From Dermatemys mawii (Eukaryota; Chordata; Testudines; Dermatemydidae): a stretch of 64,000 nt of DNA. The translations under genes were made by a program, and so were the position numbers. Of the stretch, positions 48,513 through 59,527 are shown piece by piece (position 1 is the stretch's first letter; every line of letters begins with the position of its first letter). The notes beneath the pieces were generated by a model. The model was not told where the DNA came from, did not search any database, and worked only from the letters and a program-made list of their open reading frames with translations. The stretch is taken from NCBI GenBank assembly GCA_007922305.1, contig ML677366.1:12089132-12153131 (forward strand), read 5' to 3'.

Positions 48513-51500
48513 ACTTTCTCTTTCTCATTCCCAATCTTATTCAAATATATTTTATCTATCTATCCTTTCTTATTCTCTTTAATCTGTGTTTTTATCCCGT
48601 GCCATCAGTGTGGTATCTGGGTCCTGAGGTTGGGCCCATAGGTACTGCAAGTTGTCAGTATTATTGAGTTAGAAGAAGCTATTGATTCCATATTTTCTTT
48701 TGTTCTCAGCCTGAAGTTCATGACAGACTGTTGGTAAACTGATTTTTCTCTGTCTTTGAAGAGCACATTGATTTTAGTTTACGCACATTCAAAAATCTCT
48801 CTCCCTGCTCTGAAAGTAAGCTGTGGGCCACGTTAGCTGATAGCCAAATGATTTTTCTATGAAGTGATTTGGTCTCACTTATGCTGGTGGTGTGTGAGCA
48901 GTTTCTTCAAAGCAGGGCATGACATCTTGAAGAAGAAAGGGACAGAGCTTTACAGTTAATAGCCTTTCAGACCAAGCCAGTTTAATTGGCAACTGCTTTT
49001 CCGGTAGAAAACAGTACGCTAACTGCGTCTTTCTCTTCCTTCTTCAGTTAGGGAAATCTCACTAGATGATAGTCTTGCACTGATGCAAGTGGGTTGGAAT
49101 GGATCACCCTAAGTGATTTCAGCCCTACCACTTAGGATTCATCTGTGGGATTCTCTAATTACAAAATTATAGGCCTAGCACAGCTCAGGCAATGTTGTTG
49201 TTTGACTAGCTGAATATCCCTCAGTGCTTTCTAATATTCTAATAAAGTAATATTTTAAGCAGATAATGCATGTGCCTTTTGCATGTTAGTAATATGTGAA
49301 ATTGGCTGGTAATTGATATCCAGTTGAGCTTGGAATTCTGCCTCAAAATAGGATGGAAACTATAAAATCCTCTTTGATATTTGTAGGAATAAATTCCACA
49401 TAGTACCTGTGGTTAACCTAAACTATGACTGGATGTCGCTGATAGCTTAGATGAAACACTACCTGGAAAAGTGTCTCTCTGTTATTAAAGGAAGTAGTAA
49501 ATGCAGCCATTTGGATGGGGCCATTTTAGGGTAATTGAAAACATTGCAGATGAAGTTACTTCACAGTGCACGGGTTACATATAGCACTGCAAAATATATG
49601 CGCAACCTGAGCAGGCTGCAGGTCCAGGGTGTGTGCAAAACTGGGGGTTTGTTTAATTGGAAACGCTGCTGTTTGTGGATCTGCATCCTATTTCACAGTG
49701 CTCACAGTCCTCCCCTTGCCTTCATCATCTAGTGAGAATGGTGTAAATAATGCAGCGGACTCACTGCTGGGAAGCAAGCTGATTTCCATGTGTCAGGAAT
49801 GCGAGCACAATGCTTTGGGGACAGGCGAGCATAGGTGCAAGCAGTCAAATTCTGTAGGCGGCAGAATCAGGGAATGGACGGGACATAGATGAGCTTTGCA
49901 TAACAGACCACATATATAAGTTATTACTTGGGACACTGCATTTAATTAGCCAGATCATTAGGGGCTGGTGGAGGGCAGCTGGGTGTGGTTCGTGCATATT
50001 TACATATTAACCCACCACCCCCAATCTGTGCAAGGCTAGGCTATTTTAAGGGGCTATCAGAGGGTAGCTGGCCCTTTGAAGGGGCCAGGGCCTATCTCTG
50101 ACAGGCTTCACAAGGGAGAATGAGGCAAGTCCAGGTTCACCTGGGATTGGTTAACTCATTGAGTTACCCAGAGGCAGTTAATTAGGCAGGGAAGCACCTG
50201 GCCAAGATAAAAGGAAGCTACTCCTGGGGTGTCTAGCTAGGGGAACAGAGACTCCTGGAGGAGAAAATAGTTCCCAAGATGTAGGAAGAGACGGCTCCTA
50301 TGGTAAAGACTTCTCAGGGGGAAGATGGTGTGGGGGTTCACCAGCAAAGGAAACCAAAGAAGAATGCTCATGGATAGTAGCATTTCCAGAAGGCAGGGAC
50401 TATGAATGTTGAATCTCAGAGAAACCTGGCTCCCTGGAAATAATTCATCAGGCCACAGCAGAAGCCCTAGAAGAAAAGGGAATCATATGCTGTCCTGAGG
50501 AAGGATTGTCATGGTTTGGTCTCTGTGGGGACTTTGGCCCAAGAGGAGAGAACTTTCCCCAGCTTGTCACAAGAAGTCCCTGGCTCCAGAGGAGTGTCCT
50601 GGCTCATGAAGGCCTCACTGGTAAGGGATCTTGGGCATAATTGGGGTTGACACACTAAGGCTAACTCAGCCCCTTCTCCTTCCAGCTATGGAAAGAGAGG
50701 AGGAGAACTTTGTGTGATGTGCTGCCTTTGGAGTAGAGTAAATAAAGCCCCCTGAAGGGATGTTGTTCAATATACAAGCCTCACTGGACTTCTGAAAATC
50801 CTTACTCTCAGAAACTGAGGCAGAGATGGAATAGCCAATGCTGTACCAGACTGCTACGGGGAGGACCCCATTCAGGGGCCTATGAGAATTAGGTCTCCAA
50901 GTCCTACTGAACTGGTCTCCTTTGAAAATCTGAATCATACTGTGTATAAAAACTGTGCATGCTTTATTTGCATCCTCATTGTCTGCCCTTTGTAGGCTGC
51001 ATATTGCTATAGGGCTCCATCCTGACAGCTGCTGTGTACTCTGGCCCTGATGCAGCAAAGCCCTTAAACCTGTGAGTAGTTCCATGTCTCCCTATAGTTT
51101 AGTTATATAACGGAGTTTAGTAATGACGGTGTCCCCTGGACGCCACCTTCAGAGAAATAGTAACAAAGTCATCTAGTGCTGGAAGAAGGAACAGTGTTGA
51201 AGGTTTGGCTGAGGATGATGGGATCAGCAGCATAGCTGGGGAAAGTGGGGTCGGTGGCCTGGTTGACATAGCAGGGACAGCTGCGTAAAACTCTAATGGG
51301 GGATAGACATTAACATTTTGTCTTTGTTTGCCATATCATTAAATCCTGGCTCCTCACTGGCTGAAAACATACCTGTGATGAGACTTAACAGTAGGCATAC
51401 AACTACTTCCACCCTGATAGTAGTGCGCTCGAGTATTCCATGCATGGTCTGCATTATAAGCTGGGGAAATGATCTTCTAGCTTAATTCCCTGCTATTGCA

Positions 51501-51721
51501 CCTGTGTGCACCAGGTGTCAGCACTATTGCTCTTTTATTATGGAGCTGAGAATATGCTTCTAGATTGGCACGTCCACGACATGCCAACTTTCTTAAGGCT
51601 TGTCTACACTGGGAACTTGCACTGGAAAAATCCAGCTTTGCTGCCCCTCAGACAGACATGGTTATGAAACAGAACCAACCAATAGTAATAGTTCATTCCA
51701 GTAGAGCCAAGCAATCCTAAT

Positions 51722-51880
51722 CAAGGATGGGGGTCCTATTAAGCTAGGTGCTGTACAGACATGTAGCAGAGACAGTCTGTGTCCCAGTGCGCTTGCAATC
51801 TAGATGTTAAACAGGAGGCAGCAATTGGATGAAACAAACATGTTGGTGAGGGTTAGGTAACAATAAAATAGTTTATCTGA
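51722..51880 (-). repeat. L3/CR1-type tail, reverse
   Basis: AAGCTAGGTGCTGTACAGAC, then CAGTCTGTGTCCCAGTGCGC and TTGCAATCTAGATG, is the reverse of the AGATTGTAAGC-type tail seen at 8008-8128. Confidence 0.55.
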
Positions 51881-52924
51881 AGATCAGAAGTTGCAGCTTG
51901 CTGCTTAACTAATCAGTGCCAGGGGTAGCAATCTATAAGCTTTGTGGCAGAACTTGCTGTTAAGGAGAGATTGAAAGAGGATGAGGTTGTGAGTTTATGA
52001 AGTTTGATGTGGAGTTTTTCATGCATGGGAGGAAGTGTGGAGGTGGTCATGAGAGAATCAGATGTGGGCGGTCGAAGCTAGACAGGCTGGCATAGCTGAC
52101 AGAACCTAGTATGCAAATAATTGCATCCGGAATGGCTGCAGTAAATTCAGTGAAGCTTAATTGTCTCTAAAAGGTCAAAAGGTAAATAAATACATTGGGT
52201 GAAATCTTGGACCCTTGAAGTCAATAGCAAAACATCACTCACTGTGATTGCACCCACTGCTTATTTCTTCCTCCATCTTCCTGCTTCTATCTGTCTGCCT
52301 GTCTCTTCTGAAGTTTCTCATCTAGTGGTATCTGAATGCTTCTCTTTGCTTTCCAATTGGCTTGTCAAAAGTGAATAAAACTTTGCTGGAGCACTATCTT
52401 CTTCTGACCATTTTGAATGTTGGCTTGAAAAGAGCAATTGCTCTTCTTTTGAAATTCCTTTCCCTATTCGATTTTCCAGTGTTTTTGGTGAAGACCTGGA
52501 TAATATATACTGTATAACAGCAATGCATATCTCACTGACCATCAAGATTGATTATTCTTCAAGGCCTGGGTCAATATTTACCTCATAGGTCAATAAACCG
52601 TGATTTTCATTTGTAGAGGAATTGATATGTGCTTATAAAGGCACTTTAAAATTCCACTGAAAGTGGGAATATGCTGAATGCCTAGCTACCCGAAGACTGA
52701 TGCTAATGAGATGGATTAGATTGATTGTTTAGACTATGTGAAATAGGTCACTTACCGTGCTTTGCTTTTTGGGGATATATACAATGTCATAACAATATTC
52801 AATAACTACTAGTGTAATAGCATGCTTGTATTTTTCTGCAAATTACATACTACAGATTTTGAACTTAAAGAAACCAAGATTAACTGCCTGGTAAGGTGCA
52901 GGTTTTAGATCTCCAGAGATAATG

Positions 52925-53000
52925 CCAAGCCAGGCCTTAAAAAACCTGTAAGGATGGAGAGTCCACTACTTCCCTAGGTAATTCATTCCAGTGCTTCACC
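52925..53000 (-). repeat. CR1 LINE fragment just before exon 2
   Basis: CCAAGCCAGGCCTTAAAAAA, GTCCACTACTTCCCTAGGTA and ATTCATTCCAGTGCTTCACC form a clear CR1 3' region in reverse. It ends about 190 bp before the 53190 acceptor. Confidence 0.85.
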
Positions 53001-53189
53001 ACAACAATTGATCAACAGGGATTGGCGTTAATTATCTGCATGCCCCATAGCCTGAGAGGCTCTGAGAAGCTCTGAAAAGAGGGTGATTCTTTAGCAATTA
53101 GTCAATCCACTACTGTCGCACATTGCCATTTAAAGGACTAGAAACCTTCCTATTTTATGGTCAGTGTTGTTCCTTTTTCTGATCCCCAG

Positions 53190-53321
53190 GTATTCTGTGA
53201 CTATCATGGCCACTCCCAGAAGAAGAATGTGTTCCTCTATGGCTGTAGCATCAAGGAAACCTTGTGGCAGGCAGGCTGCACTGTCAACACAGCAGTTGTC
53301 ACAGAAGATGTTGGCTATAGG
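53190..53321 (+). CDS. AGBL1: AGBL1-like cytosolic carboxypeptidase, catalytic-domain exon (second of three)
   Basis: This 132-nt exon codes for 44 residues, [15 protein letters not shown] through TEDVGYR. The DYHGHS motif carries the third zinc-ligand histidine of the family (equivalent to His196 of carboxypeptidase A, probably the His after DY). [14 protein letters not shown] is a strongly conserved cytosolic-carboxypeptidase signature. The stretch LWQAGCTV matches my recollection of AGBL1 better than AGTPBP1, which differs here. The acceptor is preceded by a good pyrimidine tract (TTCCTTTTTCTGATCCCCAG, ending 53189) and the donor is GTGAGA at 53322. Both boundaries are phase 0, matching the previous exon's end and the next exon's start. 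A CR1 fragment lies about 190 bp before it and a CR1 begins about 85 bp after it. Confidence 0.9.
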
Positions 53322-53404
53322 GTGAGACTTCACATTACAGTTACACACCTACTGTGCACATGTGCATGCACACACAATCAATCTGTAAGACTGTACTCAG
53401 AGTT

Positions 53405-54378
53405 ATCAGTGGTTTGCTGTCAAACTATATCTAGTGGGATCCTACAGGGATCTGGCCTAGGACTGGTATGGTTTAATATTTTCATTAATGATTTGGATAA
53501 TGGCATAGAGAGTATGCTTATATAATTTGCAGATGACCTCAAACTGGGAATGGTTGCTAGAAATTTGGGGGACAGAATTTTGAATTCAAAATTATCTTGG
53601 AAAATGGTCTGAAATCAACAAGGTGAAATTCAGTAAAGACAGGTGCAAAGTAAGAAGAAAAAATCAAATGCATAACTACAGAATGGGGAATAACTGGCTG
53701 AATAACTGGGGAGTAGTATGTCTGAAAAAAATCTGGGGGTTAGAGTGGATCACAAATTGAATGTGTCAACTGTGCTGCAGTTGCAAAAAAGGCCAATATT
53801 ATTTTGGGGTGTATTGAAAGGAGTGTTGTATGTAAGACACAAGAGGGAATTGTCCTGCTCTATTCAGCACTGGTGAGGTCTCAGGTGGAGTACTGTGTCC
53901 AATTCTGGGCATGACACTTTAAGAAAGATGCCTACAAGTTGGAGAATCCAGAGGAAAGCAATGAGAAGGATAAATCTGATCTCTGAGGGAGGGTTAAAAA
54001 ACCTGGGCATATTTAGTCTTGAAAAAAGATTGAGGGGAGACCTAATAATAGTCTTCAAATATGTTAAAGACCATTATAAAGAGGATGGTGTTAGATTGCT
54101 CTCCATGTCTACTGAAAGTAGGGCGAGAAATAATGTGTTTAATCTGCAGCAAGAGAGATTTAGGTTAGCTATTAGGAAAACCTTTCCAACTATAAGGCTA
54201 GTTAAGATCTGGAATAGGCTTCCAAGGGAGATTGTGAAATGTCCATCATTTGAGATTTTTCAGAACAGGTTGGATAAACACTTGTCAGGGTTGGTGTAGG
54301 TGTCCTTGATCTCATTTCAGTGCAGGGGGCTGCAAGAAGTGATTGCTTAAGGTCCCTTTCAGTCTTGCATTTCTATGA
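53405..54378 (+). pseudogene. CR1 LINE ORF2 relic and 3' end
   Basis: Translated in sense it gives [14 protein letters not shown] (reverse transcriptase). After an in-frame TAA at 53523-53525 comes FADD, the polymerase active-site motif (53526-53537). Further along are the thumb and C-terminal parts in several frames: [39 protein letters not shown] and RLPREIVKCPSFEIFQNRLD. The longest remnant open frame is 53895-54299. It ends with TTTCTATGATT near 54378, the CR1 3' end. Stops and frameshifts make it dead. Confidence 0.85.
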
Positions 54379-54847
54379 TTAGGAATGGGCCCAATCTACA
54401 AAGTTTGGAGCTGGGTGTGAACTTCTCCAGAGTCCAGAGGAATGCAGTCCGGGGAGGCTGGACCCATCTCTAAAATCTAGATGCACCGAATATTAGCAGA
54501 AGTATCATCTTAATGAACATGCCCCCTAATCTGTGGCCATAAATATTTGCCTACCTGGGCAGCTACCTTTTTTGTGTCAGTAAACCACATGCATGCATAA
54601 CGTCTTTCATCATTCATTTAACTCATTATAATAACACTTGTGAAAGGCTACAGGCCGTGTTGCCCTGTTGAATTCAATTACCTTATTGTTAAAAGCACTA
54701 CGTTAAAATAAAAATCAAGAGTCTGATTCACCCCTATGCTACCTCAGTTTTACCCCAGTATGGCTTCATTGAAATCATGGTGTTACATGGGTGTCAAACT
54801 AGAGTAATATATCATTGGACTTGACTCTTTATTTTTAAATACAATAA

Positions 54848-55140
54848 CAGGTATTGGCAACCTTTGGCACGCAGCCCATCAGGGAAATCCACTGGCGGGC
54901 TGGGACAGTTTGTTTGCCTGCAATGTCGGCAGGTTTGGCTGATCGCAGCTTCCACTGGCCATGGTTCGCCATTTCAGGCCAATGGGGGCTGTGGGAGATG
55001 GTGGTCATCACATCCCTCGGCCCCCATTGGCCTGGAACTGTGAATCCAGCTGAACTTGTGGACGTTGCAGGTAAACAAACCATGCTGGCCTGTCAGCAGA
55101 TTTTCCTGATGGGCCACGAGCCAAACACTGCCGATGCCTG
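54848..55140. mobile_element. hAT-type element ('GGCAACCTTTGGC' family), copy 4
   Basis: It begins CAGGTATTGGCAACCTTTGG and ends AACACTGCCGATGCCTG. Flanks TACAATAA (54840-54847) and TACTATAA (55141-55148) match at 7 of 8 positions. It lies in the second intron. Confidence 0.9.
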
Positions 55141-55634
55141 TACTATAATGTTTAGTATAGAGAGCACCTCTGTGAGTAGATGGTGCTATAGCTTTATTTT
55201 AGTATTAAGTTGTTGTCTTGTATGTTTTGTTGTTCTGACCTGGGGTTTTAGCAGGATGTTCAGTTCTTCTTGTGTGTGTTGGACTTAGTACTTGCAGTGT
55301 CCCAATAAATCTAATTTGGTAAGTGAATATTAAAATACGGTTCCCTTTAGTGTTTTTCCTTTGACAGGATTCTTAAAATAGAACGGATTGGAAACTCCTG
55401 CTCTCTTTAACAGACCATTTTTATCCCATTTATACTCCATTCCTGTTAGAGAAACTAGACTAGATTATTTTTGCTCTGTGTTTAGTTAGCCTTGCTGTCC
55501 AGTTCTCAGGCACCAGCATCTGGCTATTGATTTGTAGTTTCTGACAGCTCAAGGGAATGAGTAATATTTAAAAATCCCCCATTTTCAATTAAATTTTCCA
55601 AAAGTGTCTTGAAAATAAGGCTGTTGGTATTAGG

Positions 55635-55765
55635 GAAGGAGAGCTGTCTAGTGGTTAAAATGGGTGCCTGGCACACAGATCTAATGGGTTCTATTCCCAG
55701 CTCTGCCAGATTTGTATGACTTTGGGCAAGTCGCTTCACCACTGTCTGTTTCCACATCTGAGATG
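55635..55765 (+). repeat. MIR-like SINE
   Basis: TAGTGGTTAAAATGGGTGCC, TTCTATTCCCAGCTCTGCCA and CTTTGGGCAAGTCGCTTCAC keep the tRNA-like head (with a damaged B-box) and the MIR core. Confidence 0.75.
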
Positions 55766-58314
55766 AAATTATCTCTAATTATAGTTTTAAAAATTAATTT
55801 GTACAAAACATAAATTGTAGTCCTAAACTGGTTTAAGAAGCATAGGCTAGTGAGATCTGGCATAGAAGAGGTTAAAATGTTCTTGTATAGCTCTACACTG
55901 TCGTATGACTTGCACCTCTCTAGGACAATCTGCAACTCCCTCCCTTCTATTAGGATACCACCTCTTCCTCATTTATCTTCAGGCATCGTCCAAGGAGTCT
56001 ATTTTCCCAGAAGGAAAGTGCCCCAGCACTCCTTGCAGGACCTTCATTAGCCAAATCTCCCTGTTTCACAAGTAGAGAGGAGAGAGCGCTCATAGTCAGC
56101 ACCACTTTTGAAGCTGGATTCTGTTTGGGTTTCAGAAGCTTAAGAGGGCTGGGAAGAATCAACAGATATACAAACAGAATTCAAACATCTCCCTCAGGCA
56201 TCTGGAGTGTGTCCGGAATTTGCAATTAATGAATCCAGAGCAAGCCTCCGCTGCCATCCAAGAACGTGCTGCAGAGGCAGTCTCCAGCCCACAGCCTGTA
56301 TGTCTATTCCCTAGATGATAGGTGTTCATAACTCCCTTAGATGGTATCATACCGGAAGTTATTCTGCTAAATCAGAGAGATTGGCATGTGGCTGCAAGAT
56401 AAGACATTGAGGTTTGGCTTTTCAAAGCAGAGTAAGCGAGTTAGGTGCCCAAATCCCATTAAAAGTGGGATTTGGGTGTCTAATTCACTTAAGGCTTCCC
56501 CAAAAAGTAAATCTCAATGTTCCCCAACATTGGATTCCCATCTAGAATTCTAGAAAGCTAGGCTTACATCCACACTAGGATTGGGTGTGTGGAGTGGAGT
56601 AATTCATTGATTTTTCGGCTCTGTAACCGAATCAATAAATTCTAAGCATTTCAAACAGAAACTGAAGTTTTTCATTTCTTGACAAAACAAAACACTGAAA
56701 ATGAACTGTGTTGAATGGCAATTCAAAATGGACTGTTGAAATGGTTCATTTGGAAATATCAACAGGAATTGTTTTGGCATTTCCAAAATTTTTGTTTTCA
56801 GGTTTTTTTCCACACTAAACCTTAAGCTGATAGTTTGCGTGCCCTGAAAAAAGGTGTTTTCCTGCAAATTTACTGTTGGCTGAAAAAAATCTTGTCCAGC
56901 TCTTGTGTAGAGTGGCTGGTGTGTAGTGGGACTGAGCATTGATTTGACGGAGTGACGCGAACCCTTAGGCGAGATGAGTAGTAGAGACAATGAGGTAAAA
57001 AGAAGGGACTGGATGTCTTGTGACATTTCTGCATGGTAAACAGCACTCAGGGTGTGTCTACACAGCAAGCAGGATCCCATGGCAGTGGATCTCAGAGCCT
57101 GGGTCTGGGTCTGTGGTTGGTGGTGGTGATGGTTGTATGTACAGAATGAATGTTAATGAGGATGTCCTCTAAATAGTTAAGCCAAAAGTTATGGTTTCTC
57201 TAAACCTGTTTTAGAAAACCTAATAAGTCTTTTCTTTTTTTCAGTTCCAGTTAAGCCAAATATTCCCCTACTCAGTGTTGAAAACCCAGACCCAATAAGA
57301 CTGAGCTGAGTTCAGAATCAGACAGTAAAACTGACTTCTAAGCAGAAAGTGAAATGGACTGATAAGATTTCACCACTCAGACTGAACAAAATGAAAAGTA
57401 AATGGCATCAGTGGAGAGAGCTCCCTCCGTAGGAATCTGTTCAGTTCAACGGGTTAAGGTGTTGACAGTTATACATGGAAAGAAAATGTGCCCTTTATTT
57501 TAATATTGTATGGGCCAACTACACTCCTGGTGAAATGGTGCTCATTTACATTAGCATAGAATTTGGGCCATAATTTCTAATTTGATGGTCTAACACTCTT
57601 TTTATTTTGGGGAGGGAGAGGGGGTGAAGGAAATGTACCCACATCCAAAGACCCAATTCTAGCCAAGTGCAACTGCCTTTAAGTCAATGAACCCATTACA
57701 TGTATGTTTTTATGGTACATTGCCTCATAGGAGATGTAGTTCGGGCTCCCATTTTCTCCTATGGGCTGAGATCCCTGAAGAATTATATTTCTCATGATGC
57801 TACACACTCTCCTCTAACCAAGCTGCATAGTGCATCATGGGAGATGTAGCCAGTCAGGGAACCTGTCTCAGAGGGGAGCCTGGCACATCAGGCTACCAGA
57901 TGAAGTGTTTCAGGTCAGTTCAACAAACAGAAATTCAGCCGTTTGATTCACGAATGTCAAAATGTTTCATTTCCGTTGAAAGTCTGCAAATTCAATATTT
58001 CAACTTTTATTCCCCATTTGAGACAAAAACAAACAGTGAAATTTTGGAATTTCCCAGAGGATAGAAATTCTAAATTTTGCTCAAATCTTTTGGTGCTATG
58101 TAAATAATAACCATTGGTTTCAGAGTGGTAGCTGTGTTAGTCTGCATCAGCAAAATCAACAAGGAATCCTTGTGGCTAACGTTAAAGACTAACACATTCA
58201 TTTGGACATAAGCTTTTCTGGGCTAAAACCCACTTCATCAGATGCACGGAGTGGAAAATACAGTAGGCAAGTATAAATACACAGCACATGAAAAGGTGGG
58301 AATTGCCTTATTGA

Positions 58315-58530
58315 GTGTGGGGGTCATCTACCAATGTGATATATGCCATCGTGTGCCAGCAATGCCCCTCTGCCATGTACATTGGACAAACTGGACAGTC
58401 TCTATGCAAAAGAATAGATGGACACAAATCAGACATCAAGAATTGTAACATTCAAAAACCAGTAGGAGAACACTTCAATCTCCCTGGACACTCAATAGCA
58501 GACTTAAAAGTCGCCATTTTCCAAGAATAA
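58315..58530 (+). pseudogene. PLE GIY-YIG endonuclease domain relic
   Basis: This 71-codon open frame gives NVIYAIVCQQCPSAMYIGQT, then GQSLCKRIDGHKSDIKN, VGEHFNLPGHSIADLK and VAIFQE. IYAI and MYIGQTG form the GIY-YIG-type motif, followed by the Arg and His positions of the family. It is the C-terminal endonuclease of a Penelope-like retroelement, which nicks target DNA. The reverse transcriptase part is missing and stops follow at once, so it is a dead piece. Host function is unlikely. Confidence 0.8.
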
Positions 58531-58575
58531 AACTTCAAAAACAGACTTTAGTGAGAAACTGCAGAACTGGAATTA

Positions 58576-58974
58576 CCGTATATACTCGTTCATTAGCCTG
58601 TTCGTTTATAAACCAACCTCCCAAGATGGTTAGGTAAAAATAGCAAAAACTGTATGGCCCTTTCATAAGCCATCCATATATTTCAGGGATTGGCAAACTT
58701 TGGCTCCCGGCCCATCAGAGTAAGCCGCTGAGGGGACGTTTCGTTTACCTGGAGCGTCTGCAGGCATGGAGCCCCTCAGCTCAGTTCCCATTGGCTGGAA
58801 ATGGTGAACCGCGGTCACAGGGAGCTGAGGGACTCTGTGCCTGCAGATGCTCCAGGTAAACAAAACGACAGTGTATTAGATAATCAATTCTAGACCCGTT
58901 TATAAGCGAACCCCCGCTCTTTGATGCGTCACTTTTTTACCAAAAATATTTGCCTTATAAATGAGTATATCCAG
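58576..58974. mobile_element. DNA transposon nested in the PLE (CCGTATATACTC family)
   Basis: The left end is CCGTATATACTCGTTCATTA and the right end, reversed, is CTGGATATACTCATTTATAA, so the ends are inverted repeats. The words CGTTTATAAACCAACCT and CGTTTATAAGCGAACCC are also opposed. GAATT occurs at both host junctions, and the PLE frame resumes after it. Inside, 58687-58870 resembles the 'GGCAACCTTTGGC' family (CAGGGATTGGCAAACTTTGG). Confidence 0.8.
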
Positions 58975-59350
58975 AATTTGCAAACTTGACACCATCAAAT
59001 TGGGCCTGAAAAAGACTGAGAGTGGTGGGGTCACTACAAAAAATAATTTCCTTTCTGATACCCAAACCTTCTTGTCAGCTGTTGGGAATGGGCTACATCC
59101 ACCCTAATTGAATTGGCCTCATTAGCATTGACCCCCCCAACACTCAGTAACTGACCCCCCACTAGCACTGACCTCCCACTCCCATTTTTTCATGTGCTGT
59201 GTATTTATACCCGCCTACTATTTTTTCCACTCCATGTATCTGATGAAGTGGGTTATAGCCCACAAATGCTTATACCCACATAAATTTGTTAATAATAACT
59301 ACGTAAATCTCTATCTAATTCATGTTTTTATTCGATTCTTTTTTTTGCAG

Positions 59351-59527
59351 ACCCTCCCAAAAATCCTGGATAAAGTGGCACCTGCATTTGTCATGAGCAG
59401 CTGTAGCTTCCTGGTGGAGAAGTCACGTGAATCGACAGCACGGGTTGTAGTGTGGCGGGAGATTGGTGTGTTGAGGAGCTACACGATGGAGAACACCTAC
59501 TGTGGCTGCAGCCATGGGCTCTACAAG
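59351..59527 (+). CDS. AGBL1: AGBL1-like cytosolic carboxypeptidase, catalytic-domain exon (third of three)
   Basis: This 177-nt exon codes for 59 residues, from [13 protein letters not shown] through [16 protein letters not shown] and REIG to [11 protein letters not shown] and GLYK. Aligning SYTMEN with the SFTFEL strand of carboxypeptidase A suggests that its Glu is the catalytic base (Glu270 equivalent). [16 protein letters not shown] is diagnostic of the family. ILDKVAPAF is closer to AGBL1 than to AGTPBP1 as I remember them. The acceptor has a T-rich tract ending TTTTTTGCAG at 59350 and the donor is GTGCGT at 59528, phase 0. The frame is open. The domain continues beyond this exon (GLQFGTRELEEMG-type sequence in the family), but I found no such exon between 59528 and 64000. 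A PLE arm ends around 59300, close to the acceptor. Confidence 0.9.

Larger units (their letters stand above)
46947..53189 (+). other. Intron between AGBL1-like exons 1 and 2 of the window
   Basis: This phase-0 GT-AG intron is 6,243 bp long. It holds a MIR-like SINE (47400-47590), a TAATC pentanucleotide run (48487-48512), an L3-like tail in reverse (51722-51880) and a CR1 remnant (52925-53000). About 49980-50640 is a purine-rich stretch that I suspect is an old retroelement, from weak resemblance only. I see no other gene or RNA in it. Confidence 0.8.
58115..59300. mobile_element. PLE with inverted terminal arms and a nested transposon
   Basis: The left arm (58115-58260) reads TTTCAGAGTGGTAGCTGTGT, AGTCTGCATCAGCAAAATC and GGGCTAAAACCCACTTCATC. 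The right arm (59215-59300) is its inverse: CTGATGAAGTGGGTTATAGC, CCACAAATGCTTATACCC and ACATAAATTTGTTAATAA, where it stops short. In between is the GIY-YIG coding relic (58315-58530) and, from 58975, further PLE sequence including AATTTGCAAACTTGACACCA. The 58576-58974 transposon interrupts it. Confidence 0.8.
53322..59350 (+). other. Intron between AGBL1-like exons 2 and 3 of the window
   Basis: This phase-0 GT-AG intron is 6,029 bp long and repeat-rich. It contains a 1-kb CR1 (53405-54378), a small palindromic repeat (54718-54810), a hAT-type element (54848-55140), a MIR-like SINE (55635-55765), two AT-rich repeat copies (56590-56900 and 57640-58080) and a PLE with a nested transposon (58115-59300). 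The stretch 55150-55630 and 55770-56580 shows nothing I recognise. Confidence 0.8.

Noticed and set aside
50666..51085. 139-codon frame on the minus strand
   Set aside because: No domain; it lies in an intron and its residues fit no family. Treated as a chance frame.
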